From the NCBI GenBank assembly GCA_964369235.1, contig CAYJEQ010000027.1, forward strand, positions 1 to 30,792: a stretch of 30,792 nt of DNA, given 5' to 3'. Positions 7,879 through 16,159 of this stretch are shown here, piece after piece; within the stretch, counting starts at the first letter, position 1, and each line of letters begins with the position of its first letter. The notes beneath the pieces were generated by a model. That model made no database searches, had not been told where the DNA came from, and saw only the letters and a list, made by a program, of their open reading frames with translations. The DNA comes from CAYJEQ01 sp964369235 (GTDB lineage: Bacteria; Bacillota; Clostridia; Oscillospirales; Ruminococcaceae). The translations under genes were made by a program, and so were the position numbers.

Positions 7879-10800
7879 TTGGAGTTTAATGTATTTGAGT
7901 CAATTAAAATTGGTCTAGCCTCCCCTGACCAGATTAGAGAATGGTCCTATGGTGAGGTAAAAAAGCCTGAAACCATTAACTATAGATCTTTAAAGCCTGA
8001 GAGCGACGGTCTTTTCTGTGAAAAAATCTTTGGTCCTATGAAGGACTGGGAGTGTCACTGTGGAAGATACAAGAGAATTCGCTATAAGGGCAAAGTCTGC
8101 GAAAGATGTGGAGTAGAGGTAACTAGAGCTAGAGTTCGTCGTGAGCGTATGGGTCATATCGAGCTAGCAGCACCAGTTTCCCACATTTGGTACTTTAAAG
8201 GTACATCTTCAAGAATGGGACTTATCCTAAATATGTCCCAGAGACTTCTTGAGAAGGTACTGTACTTCGCTTCCTATGTAGTAATAGATCCAGGAAGCAC
8301 AAACCTTAAGAAATATGCTCTGCTTTCTGAAAAAGAATACAGAGATTTAAGAGAAGCTTACGAAGACGAGTTCGAAGCAGGCATGGGTGCTGTAGCAGTT
8401 AAGAAACTGCTACAAAACCTAGACCTTGTAGCACTGTCCGAGGAGCTAAAAGAAGAGCTAGAAACAGCAACAGGTCAGAAGAGAACTAAGCTTCTAAAAA
8501 GACTTGAAGTTGTTGAAGCATTCAGAACATCTGGCAACAAACCAGAGTGGATGATAATGGATGTAGTTCCAGTAATTCCACCGGACATTCGTCCTATGGT
8601 ACAGCTAGATGGTGGTAGATTTGCTACTAGTGACCTTAATGACCTATACAGACGAGTTATTAACAGAAATAACCGTCTAAAGAAGCTACTAGAGCTTGGT
8701 GCACCTGACATCATCGTTAGAAATGAAAAGAGAATGCTACAGGAAGCTGTAGATGCTCTAATCGATAACGGCCGTCGTGGTAGACCGGTTACAGGTCCAA
8801 ACAACAGACCTCTAAAATCCCTATCTGATATGCTTAAGGGTAAACAGGGTCGATTCAGACAGAATCTACTTGGTAAGCGTGTTGACTACTCTGGTCGTTC
8901 GGTTATCGTTGTAGGTCCTGAGCTTAAGATGTACCAGTGTGGTCTTCCTAAGGAGATGGCACTAGAGCTATTTAAGCCTTTTGTTATGAAGCGTCTTGTT
9001 GATCAGAAGGTTGCAGCTAACATTAAGAGTGCAAGAAAGATGGTAGAGCGTGCATCTGTTAAGGATGTATGGGATGCTCTTGAGATTGTAATCAAGGATC
9101 ACCCCGTTCTACTAAACCGTGCGCCTACACTTCATAGACTTGGTATTCAGGCATTTGAGCCAATACTAGTTGAAGGTAAAGCTCTAAAACTTCATCCACT
9201 GGTTTGTACAGCTTACAATGCTGACTTTGACGGTGACCAGATGGCTGTCCATGTGCCTCTATCAGCAGAAGCACAGGCAGAAGCAAGATTTTTAATGCTT
9301 GCAGCAAATAACCTTCTAAAGCCTTCCGATGGTAAGCCAGTTGCTGTACCTTCTCAGGATATGGTACTTGGTTCTTACTACCTAACAATGGTTCGTGAAG
9401 ATGAGCCAGGTGCAGGTAAGGTGTTTAGAGACTTTAACGAAGCATTAATGGCATACCACGCAGGTGTTGTAGGCCTACATGCTCCTATTAAAGTTCGTGT
9501 AACTAAAGAAATCGGCAGTAAGAAAATCTCTAAGATTATCGATGTTACTGTTGGTAGAATTATATTTAATGATCCAATTCCACAGGATCTAGGATATGTT
9601 GATAGAACAGACTCTGAAAAGCAGTTTGATCTAGAAATCTCCTTCCTAGTTCGTAAGAAGCAGCTAAGTAATATTATTGAGAAGTGTATCAGAGTTCATG
9701 GCACAGCTAAGACTTCTGAAGTTCTTGATAAGGTTAAAGCACAGGGCTTTAAATACTCCACAAGGGGTGCTATTACAGTTGCGGTTGCCGATGCTGTTAT
9801 TCCTCCACAGAAGAAGGAATACCTAGAGCAGGCAGAAAAGGATATCGAAGGAATTAAGCGTCAGTATGATCGTGGATTTATCTCTGAAGATGTTCGTTAC
9901 GAGCGCGTAATTAAAACATGGAATGATACCACTCAGAAGGTTAAGGATGCCCTAAATGAAAACTTTGGTGAGCATAACCCAATCTTTATGATGGCGGACT
10001 CCGGTGCCCGTGGTTCTATGGACCAGATTCGTCAGCTTGCTGGTATGCGTGGTCTTATTGCCAATACATCTGGTCGAGCAATCGAAATTCCAATCCGTTC
10101 TAACTACCGTGAAGGTCTAAATATCCTAGAGTACTTTAACTCCTCTCGAGGAGCGAGAAAGGGTCTAGCAGATACAGCTCTTCGTACAGCTGACTCCGGT
10201 TATCTAACAAGAAGACTTGTAGATGTATCACAGGATGTAATTATCCGTGAGGACGACTGTGGTACCTATGAAGGTATCGTAGTTGAGGAAATCACAGATA
10301 GTGGCCGTGTAATTGAAGGCGTTGAAGAGCGTCTACAGGGCAGATACCTAACTAACGACTGCATGGATCCTAATACAGGTGCTTTACTTGTATCTAAGGA
10401 TAAGATGATGGACGAAATAGACGCTAAGAAGATTGTTGACGCAGGTTATACATCTATTAGAATTCGTTCCATCCTAAACTGTGCTGCTAAGGTAGGGGGC
10501 TGTGCTAAATGTTACGGCGCTAACCTAGCAAATGGCCAGTCAGTAGCTATTGGTGAAGCAGTTGGTATTATCGCAGCTCAATCTATCGGTGAACCTGGTA
10601 CACAGCTAACAATGCGTACTTTCCATACTGGTGGTATCGCTTCTGCAAGCGATATTACACAGGGTCTACCTCGTATCGAGGAGCTATTCGAATCTAGAAA
10701 GCCTAAAAACGCTGCTGTTATCAGCCATCTTGATGGTGTGGTATCCTTCCAGAAGGATCCTAAGGGTAATGACTTTGTTATCGTTACAAATAACGAAACA

Positions 10801-11457
10801 GGGGAAGTATTCGAGAAGCAGGTAGTTTACGGTTCTGTTCTAAAGGTTCGTGAAGGCGATAGAGTAGTTAAGGGTGCTCGTATTACTGAAGGTTCTGCTG
10901 AGCCTAACGAAATCCTAACAGTACAGGGTGCACTAGCAGTTCAGGATTACCTGATCAGCGAAGTACAGCGTGTATATCGTACTCAGGGGGTTGATATCAA
11001 CGATAAGCATATCGAAGTTATCGTTCGTCAGATGATGCGTAAGGTTAGAATTTCCGAGCAAGGCGATACTAAGCTAATCCCAGGCTCATTTATTGATAAG
11101 TCTGAGTTTAACAAGGTAAACGGCGAGATCGACGCACTTAATGCTGAAGATGGTGGTAGCCGTCAGAAGGCAGAATACCTACCAGTTCTACTGGGTATCA
11201 CAAAGGCATCTCTAGCAACTGAATCCTTTATGTCTGCAGCTTCCTTCCAGGAAACAACAAGAGTTCTGACTGAAGCAGCTATTAAGGGTAAGGTTGACTA
11301 CCTACAGGGACTAAAAGAAAATGTTATTATTGGTAAACTTGTTCCAGCTGGTACTGGTACAGTTAACTATGATGCAATTATCCCATCTGGATCTGCAGTT
11401 ACCCCTCGTGTTGAGGAAGAGGTAGTTGTAGAGGAAGATATGTCTGTAAAGATATAA
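7879..11457 (+). CDS. rpoC: DNA-directed RNA polymerase beta' subunit
   Basis: This is a full-length beta' subunit of 1192 residues. The N-terminal zinc site has Cys59, Cys61, Cys74 and Cys77. The catalytic magnesium motif NADFDGDQM is at 447-455 (Asp449, 451, 453). The second zinc site has Cys794, Cys868, Cys875 and Cys878, and the trigger-loop region GEPGTQLTMRTFHTGG follows. The start is TTG, with AAGAAGGGG ending 6 bases upstream; the next residues (EFNVFESIKIGLASP) match the family N-terminus and no ATG nearby fits. The gene is co-transcribed with rpoB and ends at a strong terminator. Confidence 0.98.
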   Translation: MEFNVFESIKIGLASPDQIREWSYGEVKKPETINYRSLKPESDGLFCEKIFGPMKDWECHCGRYKRIRYKGKVCERCGVEVTRARVRRERMGHIELAAPVSHIWYFKGTSSRMGLILNMSQRLLEKVLYFASYVVIDPGSTNLKKYALLSEKEYRDLREAYEDEFEAGMGAVAVKKLLQNLDLVALSEELKEELETATGQKRTKLLKRLEVVEAFRTSGNKPEWMIMDVVPVIPPDIRPMVQLDGGRFATSDLNDLYRRVINRNNRLKKLLELGAPDIIVRNEKRMLQEAVDALIDNGRRGRPVTGPNNRPLKSLSDMLKGKQGRFRQNLLGKRVDYSGRSVIVVGPELKMYQCGLPKEMALELFKPFVMKRLVDQKVAANIKSARKMVERASVKDVWDALEIVIKDHPVLLNRAPTLHRLGIQAFEPILVEGKALKLHPLVCTAYNADFDGDQMAVHVPLSAEAQAEARFLMLAANNLLKPSDGKPVAVPSQDMVLGSYYLTMVREDEPGAGKVFRDFNEALMAYHAGVVGLHAPIKVRVTKEIGSKKISKIIDVTVGRIIFNDPIPQDLGYVDRTDSEKQFDLEISFLVRKKQLSNIIEKCIRVHGTAKTSEVLDKVKAQGFKYSTRGAITVAVADAVIPPQKKEYLEQAEKDIEGIKRQYDRGFISEDVRYERVIKTWNDTTQKVKDALNENFGEHNPIFMMADSGARGSMDQIRQLAGMRGLIANTSGRAIEIPIRSNYREGLNILEYFNSSRGARKGLADTALRTADSGYLTRRLVDVSQDVIIREDDCGTYEGIVVEEITDSGRVIEGVEERLQGRYLTNDCMDPNTGALLVSKDKMMDEIDAKKIVDAGYTSIRIRSILNCAAKVGGCAKCYGANLANGQSVAIGEAVGIIAAQSIGEPGTQLTMRTFHTGGIASASDITQGLPRIEELFESRKPKNAAVISHLDGVVSFQKDPKGNDFVIVTNNETGEVFEKQVVYGSVLKVREGDRVVKGARITEGSAEPNEILTVQGALAVQDYLISEVQRVYRTQGVDINDKHIEVIVRQMMRKVRISEQGDTKLIPGSFIDKSEFNKVNGEIDALNAEDGGSRQKAEYLPVLLGITKASLATESFMSAASFQETTRVLTEAAIKGKVDYLQGLKENVIIGKLVPAGTGTVNYDAIIPSGSAVTPRVEEEVVVEEDMSVKI

Positions 11458-11482
11458 TTAATCTAAGGTAACTTAGTATAAT

Positions 11483-11515
11483 AAAACAGGGCTGCTTTAT
11501 AGCAGTCCTGTTTTT
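11483..11515 (+). terminator. Intrinsic terminator of rpoBC
   Basis: AAAACAGG-g-CTGCT (11483-11496) pairs with AGCAG-t-CCTGTTTT (11501-11514), a 14-pair stem with one G-U and a TTAT loop, running into a five-T stretch. It lies 25 bases after the rpoC stop. Confidence 0.9.
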
Positions 11516-11616
11516 ATCATATGCTAAGTAGTAAAACAAAGACAAGTGATATATAATAGGATAAGTATAAGGAATATAAATAAAAAATAATAAACTTAGT
11601 AAAGGACATGATATAT

Positions 11617-12303
11617 ATGAACTTTAACGATAATGGGCTTAAGGCATGGCAGGACAATGCTGAGTTTTGGGATTGGCAGATGGGTGATGAGTCAAACTTT
11701 TTCCACCGAGATATTGTACGCCCCAGTGTTGATAAGCTACTAGAGATTAACAGTGAGGATTTTGTACTGGACATTGCCTGTGGCAATGGTAACTACTCCC
11801 AGTACATAGCAAAACAGGGTGCTAAAGTGGTTGCTTTTGATTATAGTAGCAATATGATTGACCTTGCAATAAAGCGCAGATACGATGTGCTGGATAAAGT
11901 GGATTTTAAGGTTTGTGATGCCTCAGACTACAATCAGTTAATGGAGTTAAAGGAAGATAAACCATTTACCAAAGCTGTAGCAAATATGGCTATTATGGAT
12001 ATATCAAATATAGAAACATTATTTAAGGCAGTTTATAATCTATTAGACAGCAAGGGTATATTTGTATTTGCTACCCATCACCCCTGCTTTACCTACGAAG
12101 ATGGAGATTACTTTACAAGCGCTCTTAACAAAGGTATAGCTATAGAAGGTCAGCCTTCACTACAAAACTACTACCACCGTTCTATTAGTGATATACTAAG
12201 CCTTGCCTTTAGCTTAGGGTTTTACCTAGATGGATTTTATGAAGTACCATTTCCACAGGAAAAAACACCTATTGTGATGACAGTAAGGCTAGTAAAGAAA
12301 TAG
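11617..12303 (+). CDS. Class I SAM-dependent methyltransferase
   Basis: This 228-residue protein has the methyltransferase fold: motif I VLDIACGNGN (50-59), the acidic residue ending strand beta-2 at Asp75 (VVAFDYSS) and an AVANMAIMDI stretch at motif IV. The N-terminus (AWQDNAEFWDWQMGD) resembles small-molecule methyltransferases of the Methyltransf_11/25 type. The substrate cannot be told. ATG 11617 is preferred to ATG 11608 because AAAGGA lies 10 bases before the former and only one base before the latter. The gene stands alone between the rpoBC terminator and a bidirectional terminator, with no clear consensus promoter. Confidence 0.85.
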   Translation: MNFNDNGLKAWQDNAEFWDWQMGDESNFFHRDIVRPSVDKLLEINSEDFVLDIACGNGNYSQYIAKQGAKVVAFDYSSNMIDLAIKRRYDVLDKVDFKVCDASDYNQLMELKEDKPFTKAVANMAIMDISNIETLFKAVYNLLDSKGIFVFATHHPCFTYEDGDYFTSALNKGIAIEGQPSLQNYYHRSISDILSLAFSLGFYLDGFYEVPFPQEKTPIVMTVRLVKK

Positions 12304-12337
12304 TGAAATATTAATTATTATAGCAAATAGCAAAACT

Positions 12338-12374
12338 AAAACCTCTGGTGATTATATGGTCACCAGAGGTTTTT
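12338..12374. terminator. Bidirectional intrinsic terminator
   Basis: AAAACCTCTGGTGA (12338-12351) pairs perfectly with TCACCAGAGGTTTT (12360-12373) around an 8-base loop. Ts follow on the plus strand and Ts also follow on the minus strand. It lies between convergent genes, the methyltransferase (plus) and the reductase (minus), and should serve both. Confidence 0.9.
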
Positions 12375-12429
12375 GGATTTTAACTAGAGTATTTGATAAA
12401 TAACCGTTTTTGCATGATAATTTAACAGA

Positions 12430-13854
12430 CTAATTTTTAGTTTCGATAAATTTCTTAGCTACCTTAATCTGCCACTCTTTAACATGGGATTTACGGTATT
12501 TATTAGAGGCAATCTTATAAATGTCAGCCTTAGTAGGGTAAGGTAGTATCACATCGTAAAAATCAGTAATATTAAGCTTTGCACTAATGGCAAGAGCGCC
12601 TACAGCTATAAGCTCCCCAGCGTTATTACCAACTATTGTGGCGCCAAGTATACGACCTTTTTTATCAATGATAAGTTTTAAAAAACCATCATACTCATCC
12701 TCTGCCCTAGAACGGTCATTCTCTGTAAGTGGTGCAAAGATAATCTCACAATCTGGGTAATCGGCAATAGCTTCTTTAGAACTTAGACCAACATGAGCTA
12801 CCTCGGGGCTAGTATATGTACACCAGGTAATCTTAGAATAATCAGGGGATTTACCTAAACCAAATAAAGCGTTCTGTACCACAACACCAGCCTGATATCC
12901 AGCCATATGGGTAAACTGATAAGGGCCGGTTGCATCACCACAAACATAGATGCTTTTTACATCAGTTTGTAGTTTATCATTAACGATAATTGATCCATTA
13001 GGCTTAGTTTTTATGCCTACAGCCTCAAGGTTTAGGCCCTGTGTAGAAGGTCGTCTACCTAGGCTAACCAGCAGGGCATCGCCAGTAATAAGCTCCTCAA
13101 TACCATCTTTTTCAATTACAACAGTTGTTATGCCCTCCTTTTGAGAAACTGCTATAACCTTAGAGGAGAGAACAAAGTTTACACCGTCTTTAGTAAGTTT
13201 CTTTAGCATAATATCCCCAACTTCTTCTTCGTCTTTACCAAAGATTGAAGGGGAACGGTCTATAATGGTTACACCACTGCCCATAGAGGCAAATGCCTGT
13301 CCTAACTCCAGTCCAATAGGCCCAGCACCTAGGACGATTAATTTCTTAGGACGGTAGCCAATTTTAAAAATATTATGGTTGGTGTAGTATTCACATTCAG
13401 CAAGCCCATCTATAGGAGGAACAAAAGCAGTTGAACCAGTGGCGATTACAATGTTTTTTGCTGTGTACTGGGTATCACCAGCAAGTATAGTATGGTCATC
13501 AACCAAACTACCATGTGCCTGTACCACATCAACCCCAAGGCCTGTAAATCTCTCCACAGAATCATGGGGGGCAATAGAATCAATTACCGACTGAACATAG
13601 TCAGTAACAACCTTCATATTAAAATCTTTATCATCTACCTTAATACCAAATACATCGGCGTTTCTAGCAGACTTTACTATATGGGAGGCATGAAGGATAC
13701 TTTTACTGGGAACACAGCCATAGTTAAGGCAGTCCCCACCCATTAGTGAGTTTTCTACAAGTAGTACCTTAGCCCCTAAAGTTGCACTGGCTGAGGCTAC
13801 TACCAAACCACCACTGCCACCACCAATTACTGCAATATCATAATTATATTTCAT
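12430..13854 (-). CDS. FAD-dependent pyridine nucleotide-disulfide oxidoreductase (MerA/Lpd-like)
   Basis: This 474-residue flavoprotein has an N-terminal FAD site (IGGGSGG, 10-16), the redox-active disulfide GGDCLNYGCVPSK (Cys42, Cys47), an NAD(P) site (VLGAGPIGLELGQAFA) and the dimerisation domain. The C-terminal position where dihydrolipoyl dehydrogenase has a catalytic His-x-x-x-x-Glu pair reads LPYPTKAD, with no histidine; there is no MerA-type C-terminal Cys pair either. It is therefore unlikely to be a true dihydrolipoyl dehydrogenase or a mercuric reductase, and the electron acceptor is unknown. A perfect AGGAGG precedes the start. It lies 16 bases after the DM13 lipoprotein gene and appears co-transcribed with it. 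No 2-oxoacid dehydrogenase genes are nearby. Confidence 0.85.
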   Translation of the reverse strand: MKYNYDIAVIGGGSGGLVVASASATLGAKVLLVENSLMGGDCLNYGCVPSKSILHASHIVKSARNADVFGIKVDDKDFNMKVVTDYVQSVIDSIAPHDSVERFTGLGVDVVQAHGSLVDDHTILAGDTQYTAKNIVIATGSTAFVPPIDGLAECEYYTNHNIFKIGYRPKKLIVLGAGPIGLELGQAFASMGSGVTIIDRSPSIFGKDEEEVGDIMLKKLTKDGVNFVLSSKVIAVSQKEGITTVVIEKDGIEELITGDALLVSLGRRPSTQGLNLEAVGIKTKPNGSIIVNDKLQTDVKSIYVCGDATGPYQFTHMAGYQAGVVVQNALFGLGKSPDYSKITWCTYTSPEVAHVGLSSKEAIADYPDCEIIFAPLTENDRSRAEDEYDGFLKLIIDKKGRILGATIVGNNAGELIAVGALAISAKLNITDFYDVILPYPTKADIYKIASNKYRKSHVKEWQIKVAKKFIETKN

Positions 13855-13870
13855 GATCTAACCTCCTATT

Positions 13871-14383
13871 CTACTGTAAATCCACAAAATTAGCAGATCC
13901 AAAATCCTCAGCATATGCCTCACACCAGATGGACACAGCATCAAAGGCTACATCCTCTTCAATGGTGTAATTAAGAGTAGCATCGGTGAAAGCTCCTTCT
14001 AATTTAGGGCTTACTATTAAAGTTCGCTGGAACACACCATTATTATCATAATTACCTAAGGCGATGTAAACATCAGGCGCCCTGCCATCAAAATTAAAGC
14101 TTAGCACTTCAATGGTATTATCGCTATATAGGTTTACAGTAGCCGAGGAATTATGGGATCCTCCAGTAATTGTTGCTGTGTGGGAAAGAGTTACCTGTTC
14201 TTCACTGGTTTCAGCCATAACTTCATTAGAAGCCTCTACAGTAGGCTCTAAAGTAGGCTGGGGGGTAGCTGTAACAGCTGAGGTTTCCACAGGTGGAGAG
14301 CTGGTAGCTGGGGGCGTTTCGCCAGCCTTAGTACATGAAACTAATAGTACCATTGCAACTGCAAATACAATAAATTTTTTCAT
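13871..14383 (-). CDS. DM13-domain lipoprotein
   Basis: This 170-residue exported protein begins with a signal peptide ending in the lipobox LVSC, with Cys17 as the lipid anchor, followed by a Thr/Pro/Ser/Glu-rich linker (about 18-65). The C-terminal part fits the DM13 domain: a hydrophobic strand leading to FDGRAPDVYIALG and then AVSIWCEAYAEDFGSA with the conserved cysteine. DM13 has been proposed to take part in redox or electron transfer at the cell surface, which is notable beside a flavin disulfide reductase. ATG 14383 is preferred over ATG 14395, since AAAGGA abuts the latter with no spacing. The function is inferred. Confidence 0.75.
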   Translation of the reverse strand: MKKFIVFAVAMVLLVSCTKAGETPPATSSPPVETSAVTATPQPTLEPTVEASNEVMAETSEEQVTLSHTATITGGSHNSSATVNLYSDNTIEVLSFNFDGRAPDVYIALGNYDNNGVFQRTLIVSPKLEGAFTDATLNYTIEEDVAFDAVSIWCEAYAEDFGSANFVDLQ

Positions 14384-14415
14384 AACTTTGACCATTCCTT
14401 TTAATTAATATAGGT

Positions 14416-14460
14416 GTTTAAGGCTTTTGTATAGCTGTATTTTAAACTAAAGCCTAAAAC
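14416..14460 (-). repeat. Inverted repeat upstream of the DM13 operon
   Basis: GTTT-a-AGGCTTT (14416-14427) pairs with AAAGCCT-a-AAAC (14449-14460), with 11 of 12 positions complementary around a 21-base loop. It lies 33 bases before the preferred start of the lipoprotein gene, in the expected 5' leader, and could be a regulatory hairpin. No U-tract follows on the minus strand. Confidence 0.5.
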
Positions 14461-14914
14461 TTAACTAACCTTTTATAAACAGACATAGTAACTATAATTA
14501 TATAAGGATATTGTAAAGATAATATAGAAATAAGTGGTGCAGTGATATAGTTAACTTAGATTTATTATATCAAGCTAACATTATAAAAACAAGGCTTATA
14601 TAGTGATTTTACATAAAATTCATATATAATATTTATATTTTGTTATGATATTTTAATGAATAATACAGGGGTTATAAGTAAATATCTAAAAATCATATAA
14701 ATACATTATATATAATTGGATATAGTAGTAAACTCATAATAAGTATTACATAAAAAATTAAAAATGACATTTAAAATTTTATAAAAATCATTTAATTTAC
14801 TATGGTAATATATCAGTTTATTATCTTACAAATAAAAATAAGACATAAGTCCTTTAAAATAAAGATTTGTTGTAAAATCTAAGCAATGATTTATAAAAAA
14901 TAATTTTAAAAAAG

Positions 14915-14965
14915 AAATTTACCATAATTGATTTTGCAAAATTGATTGAAATCTATGGTAAATTT
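14915..14965. repeat. 12-bp perfect inverted repeat enclosing a 12-bp perfect palindrome
   Basis: AAATTTACCATA (14915-14926) and TATGGTAAATTT (14954-14965) are perfect inverted copies. Inside the 27-base spacer lies ATTTTGCAAAAT (14931-14942), itself a perfect palindrome, flanked by two ATTGATT copies. A related TTACTATGGTAA lies near 14800-14811. The arrangement suggests a protein-binding operator or a mobile-element remnant. Function unknown. Confidence 0.6.
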
Positions 14966-15049
14966 ATATCTATTTCCCATATTTTGCTCTACTTTTTTGT
15001 GCTAATAAATGAAATTGATAAAGTAATATATATTAATGCAGAAAAAACA

Positions 15050-15078
15050 TTGTAATAGATTGTAAATTGTACTATGAT
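15050..15078 (+). promoter_or_regulatory. Likely sigma-A promoter of the peptide transporter operon
   Basis: TTGTAA (15050-15055) and TATGAT (15073-15078) are separated by 17 bases. The expected start is near 15085, leaving a leader of about 113 bases before the first permease gene. Confidence 0.55.
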
Positions 15079-15197
15079 ATTAACATGTTTGATTTAATAA
15101 GGTCATAGTCTATTTACAAAATGTCTAGTATTTTACAATGTAGTCAACTGATTTTATGAACAAATCCTAGAAGTACCTTTGAAAGGACGGTCACAGA

Positions 15198-16148
15198 ATG
15201 ATTAAATACATTTGGAAAAGGTTATTAATGCTTATTCCTGTACTATTGGGAGTTACATTTATAGTATTTTTTATAATGGCACTAGGCCCAAGCCCCGCAG
15301 CAGTAATTCTTGGAGATCAGGCCTCAGCAGAATCTTTAGCAATGCTAGAGGAGGAATTAGGCTTTAATGATCCTATACTTGTAAGATACGGAAATTATAT
15401 GTTTAATCTACTTCAGGGAGATTTAGGTACTTCCTATAAAAACAACCTAGATGTGTGGACACAGGTTTGGGAGAAGTTCCCTAATACAGCAATTCTGGCT
15501 GTAGCTGGTATTGTAGTGGCAATAATAATAGGTATACCAGTAGGTATACTTTCAGCAAAAAAACAGTACACAATTACCGATAATGTAACCATGATTGGGG
15601 CGCTTATTGGCGTTGCTATGCCAAACTTTTGGTTTGGTTTAATATTAGTATTAATATTTGCCCTAGGACTGGGGTGGTTGCCATCACAGGGTATGAATAC
15701 CGATAGCTTAGTAGATTTATTAAAGAGCCTTGTAATGCCTGCACTTACTCTAGGTACAGGATGTGCGGCTATGATTACCCGTATGACAAGATCATCAATG
15801 CTTGAAGTTATCCGTCAGGATTATATAAGCACAGCACGAGCTAAGGGTATATCTGAGAAAGATGTTACCAACAAGCACATGCTAAAAAATGCCCTAATAC
15901 CAATTGTAACTGCAATAGGTTTACAATTTGGTACACTACTAGGTGGTGCAATGCTTACTGAAACTGTATTCTCATGGCCAGGGCTAGGACGTTTAATGGT
16001 AGACTCCATTAAAACAAAGGATATACCTATGGTACTAGGTACAGTAATTTTCTTAGCAATCATGTTCTCTATTGTTAATCTATGTGTGGATATTCTCTAT
16101 GCTTTTATAGATCCTCGCATCAAATCACAATACAAAAAAGCTAAGTAG
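15198..16148 (+). CDS. dppB: Dipeptide/oligopeptide ABC transporter permease, DppB/OppB type
   Basis: This 316-residue inner-membrane permease has about six transmembrane helices; the N-terminal helix (residues 9-30) is followed by a large outer loop with the family GDQAS...LGFNDP...RYGNYM pattern. The coupling-loop EAA-type motif (YISTARAKGISEKDV...KHMLKNALIP) contacts the ATPases. It is the first gene of a B-C-D-F-A importer operon and has AAAGGACGG as ribosome binding site. Dpp and Opp systems cannot be separated by this subunit, so the symbol is provisional; nickel or other small-solute importers share this architecture. Confidence 0.9.
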   Translation: MIKYIWKRLLMLIPVLLGVTFIVFFIMALGPSPAAVILGDQASAESLAMLEEELGFNDPILVRYGNYMFNLLQGDLGTSYKNNLDVWTQVWEKFPNTAILAVAGIVVAIIIGIPVGILSAKKQYTITDNVTMIGALIGVAMPNFWFGLILVLIFALGLGWLPSQGMNTDSLVDLLKSLVMPALTLGTGCAAMITRMTRSSMLEVIRQDYISTARAKGISEKDVTNKHMLKNALIPIVTAIGLQFGTLLGGAMLTETVFSWPGLGRLMVDSIKTKDIPMVLGTVIFLAIMFSIVNLCVDILYAFIDPRIKSQYKKAK

Positions 16149-16159
16149 GGGGTAACACA

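Larger units (their letters stand above)
14384..15197. other. Long AT-rich intergenic region between divergent operons
   Basis: These 814 bases contain no convincing gene on either strand. They are much richer in A+T than the flanks. Visible elements are an inverted repeat at 14416-14460 (in the leader of the DM13 operon), a nested palindrome at 14915-14965 and a likely promoter for the peptide transporter at 15050-15078. A weak minus-strand promoter may exist near 14475-14510. I saw no DnaA-box cluster, tRNA, known riboswitch or clear gene remnant. Confidence 0.6.

Noticed and set aside
14112..14408. A plus-strand reading frame opposite the DM13 gene
   Set aside because: It overlaps a well supported lipoprotein gene and has no family features.
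14384..15197. A replication origin in the AT-rich gap
   Set aside because: No cluster of TTATCCACA-type boxes and no dnaA/dnaN nearby.
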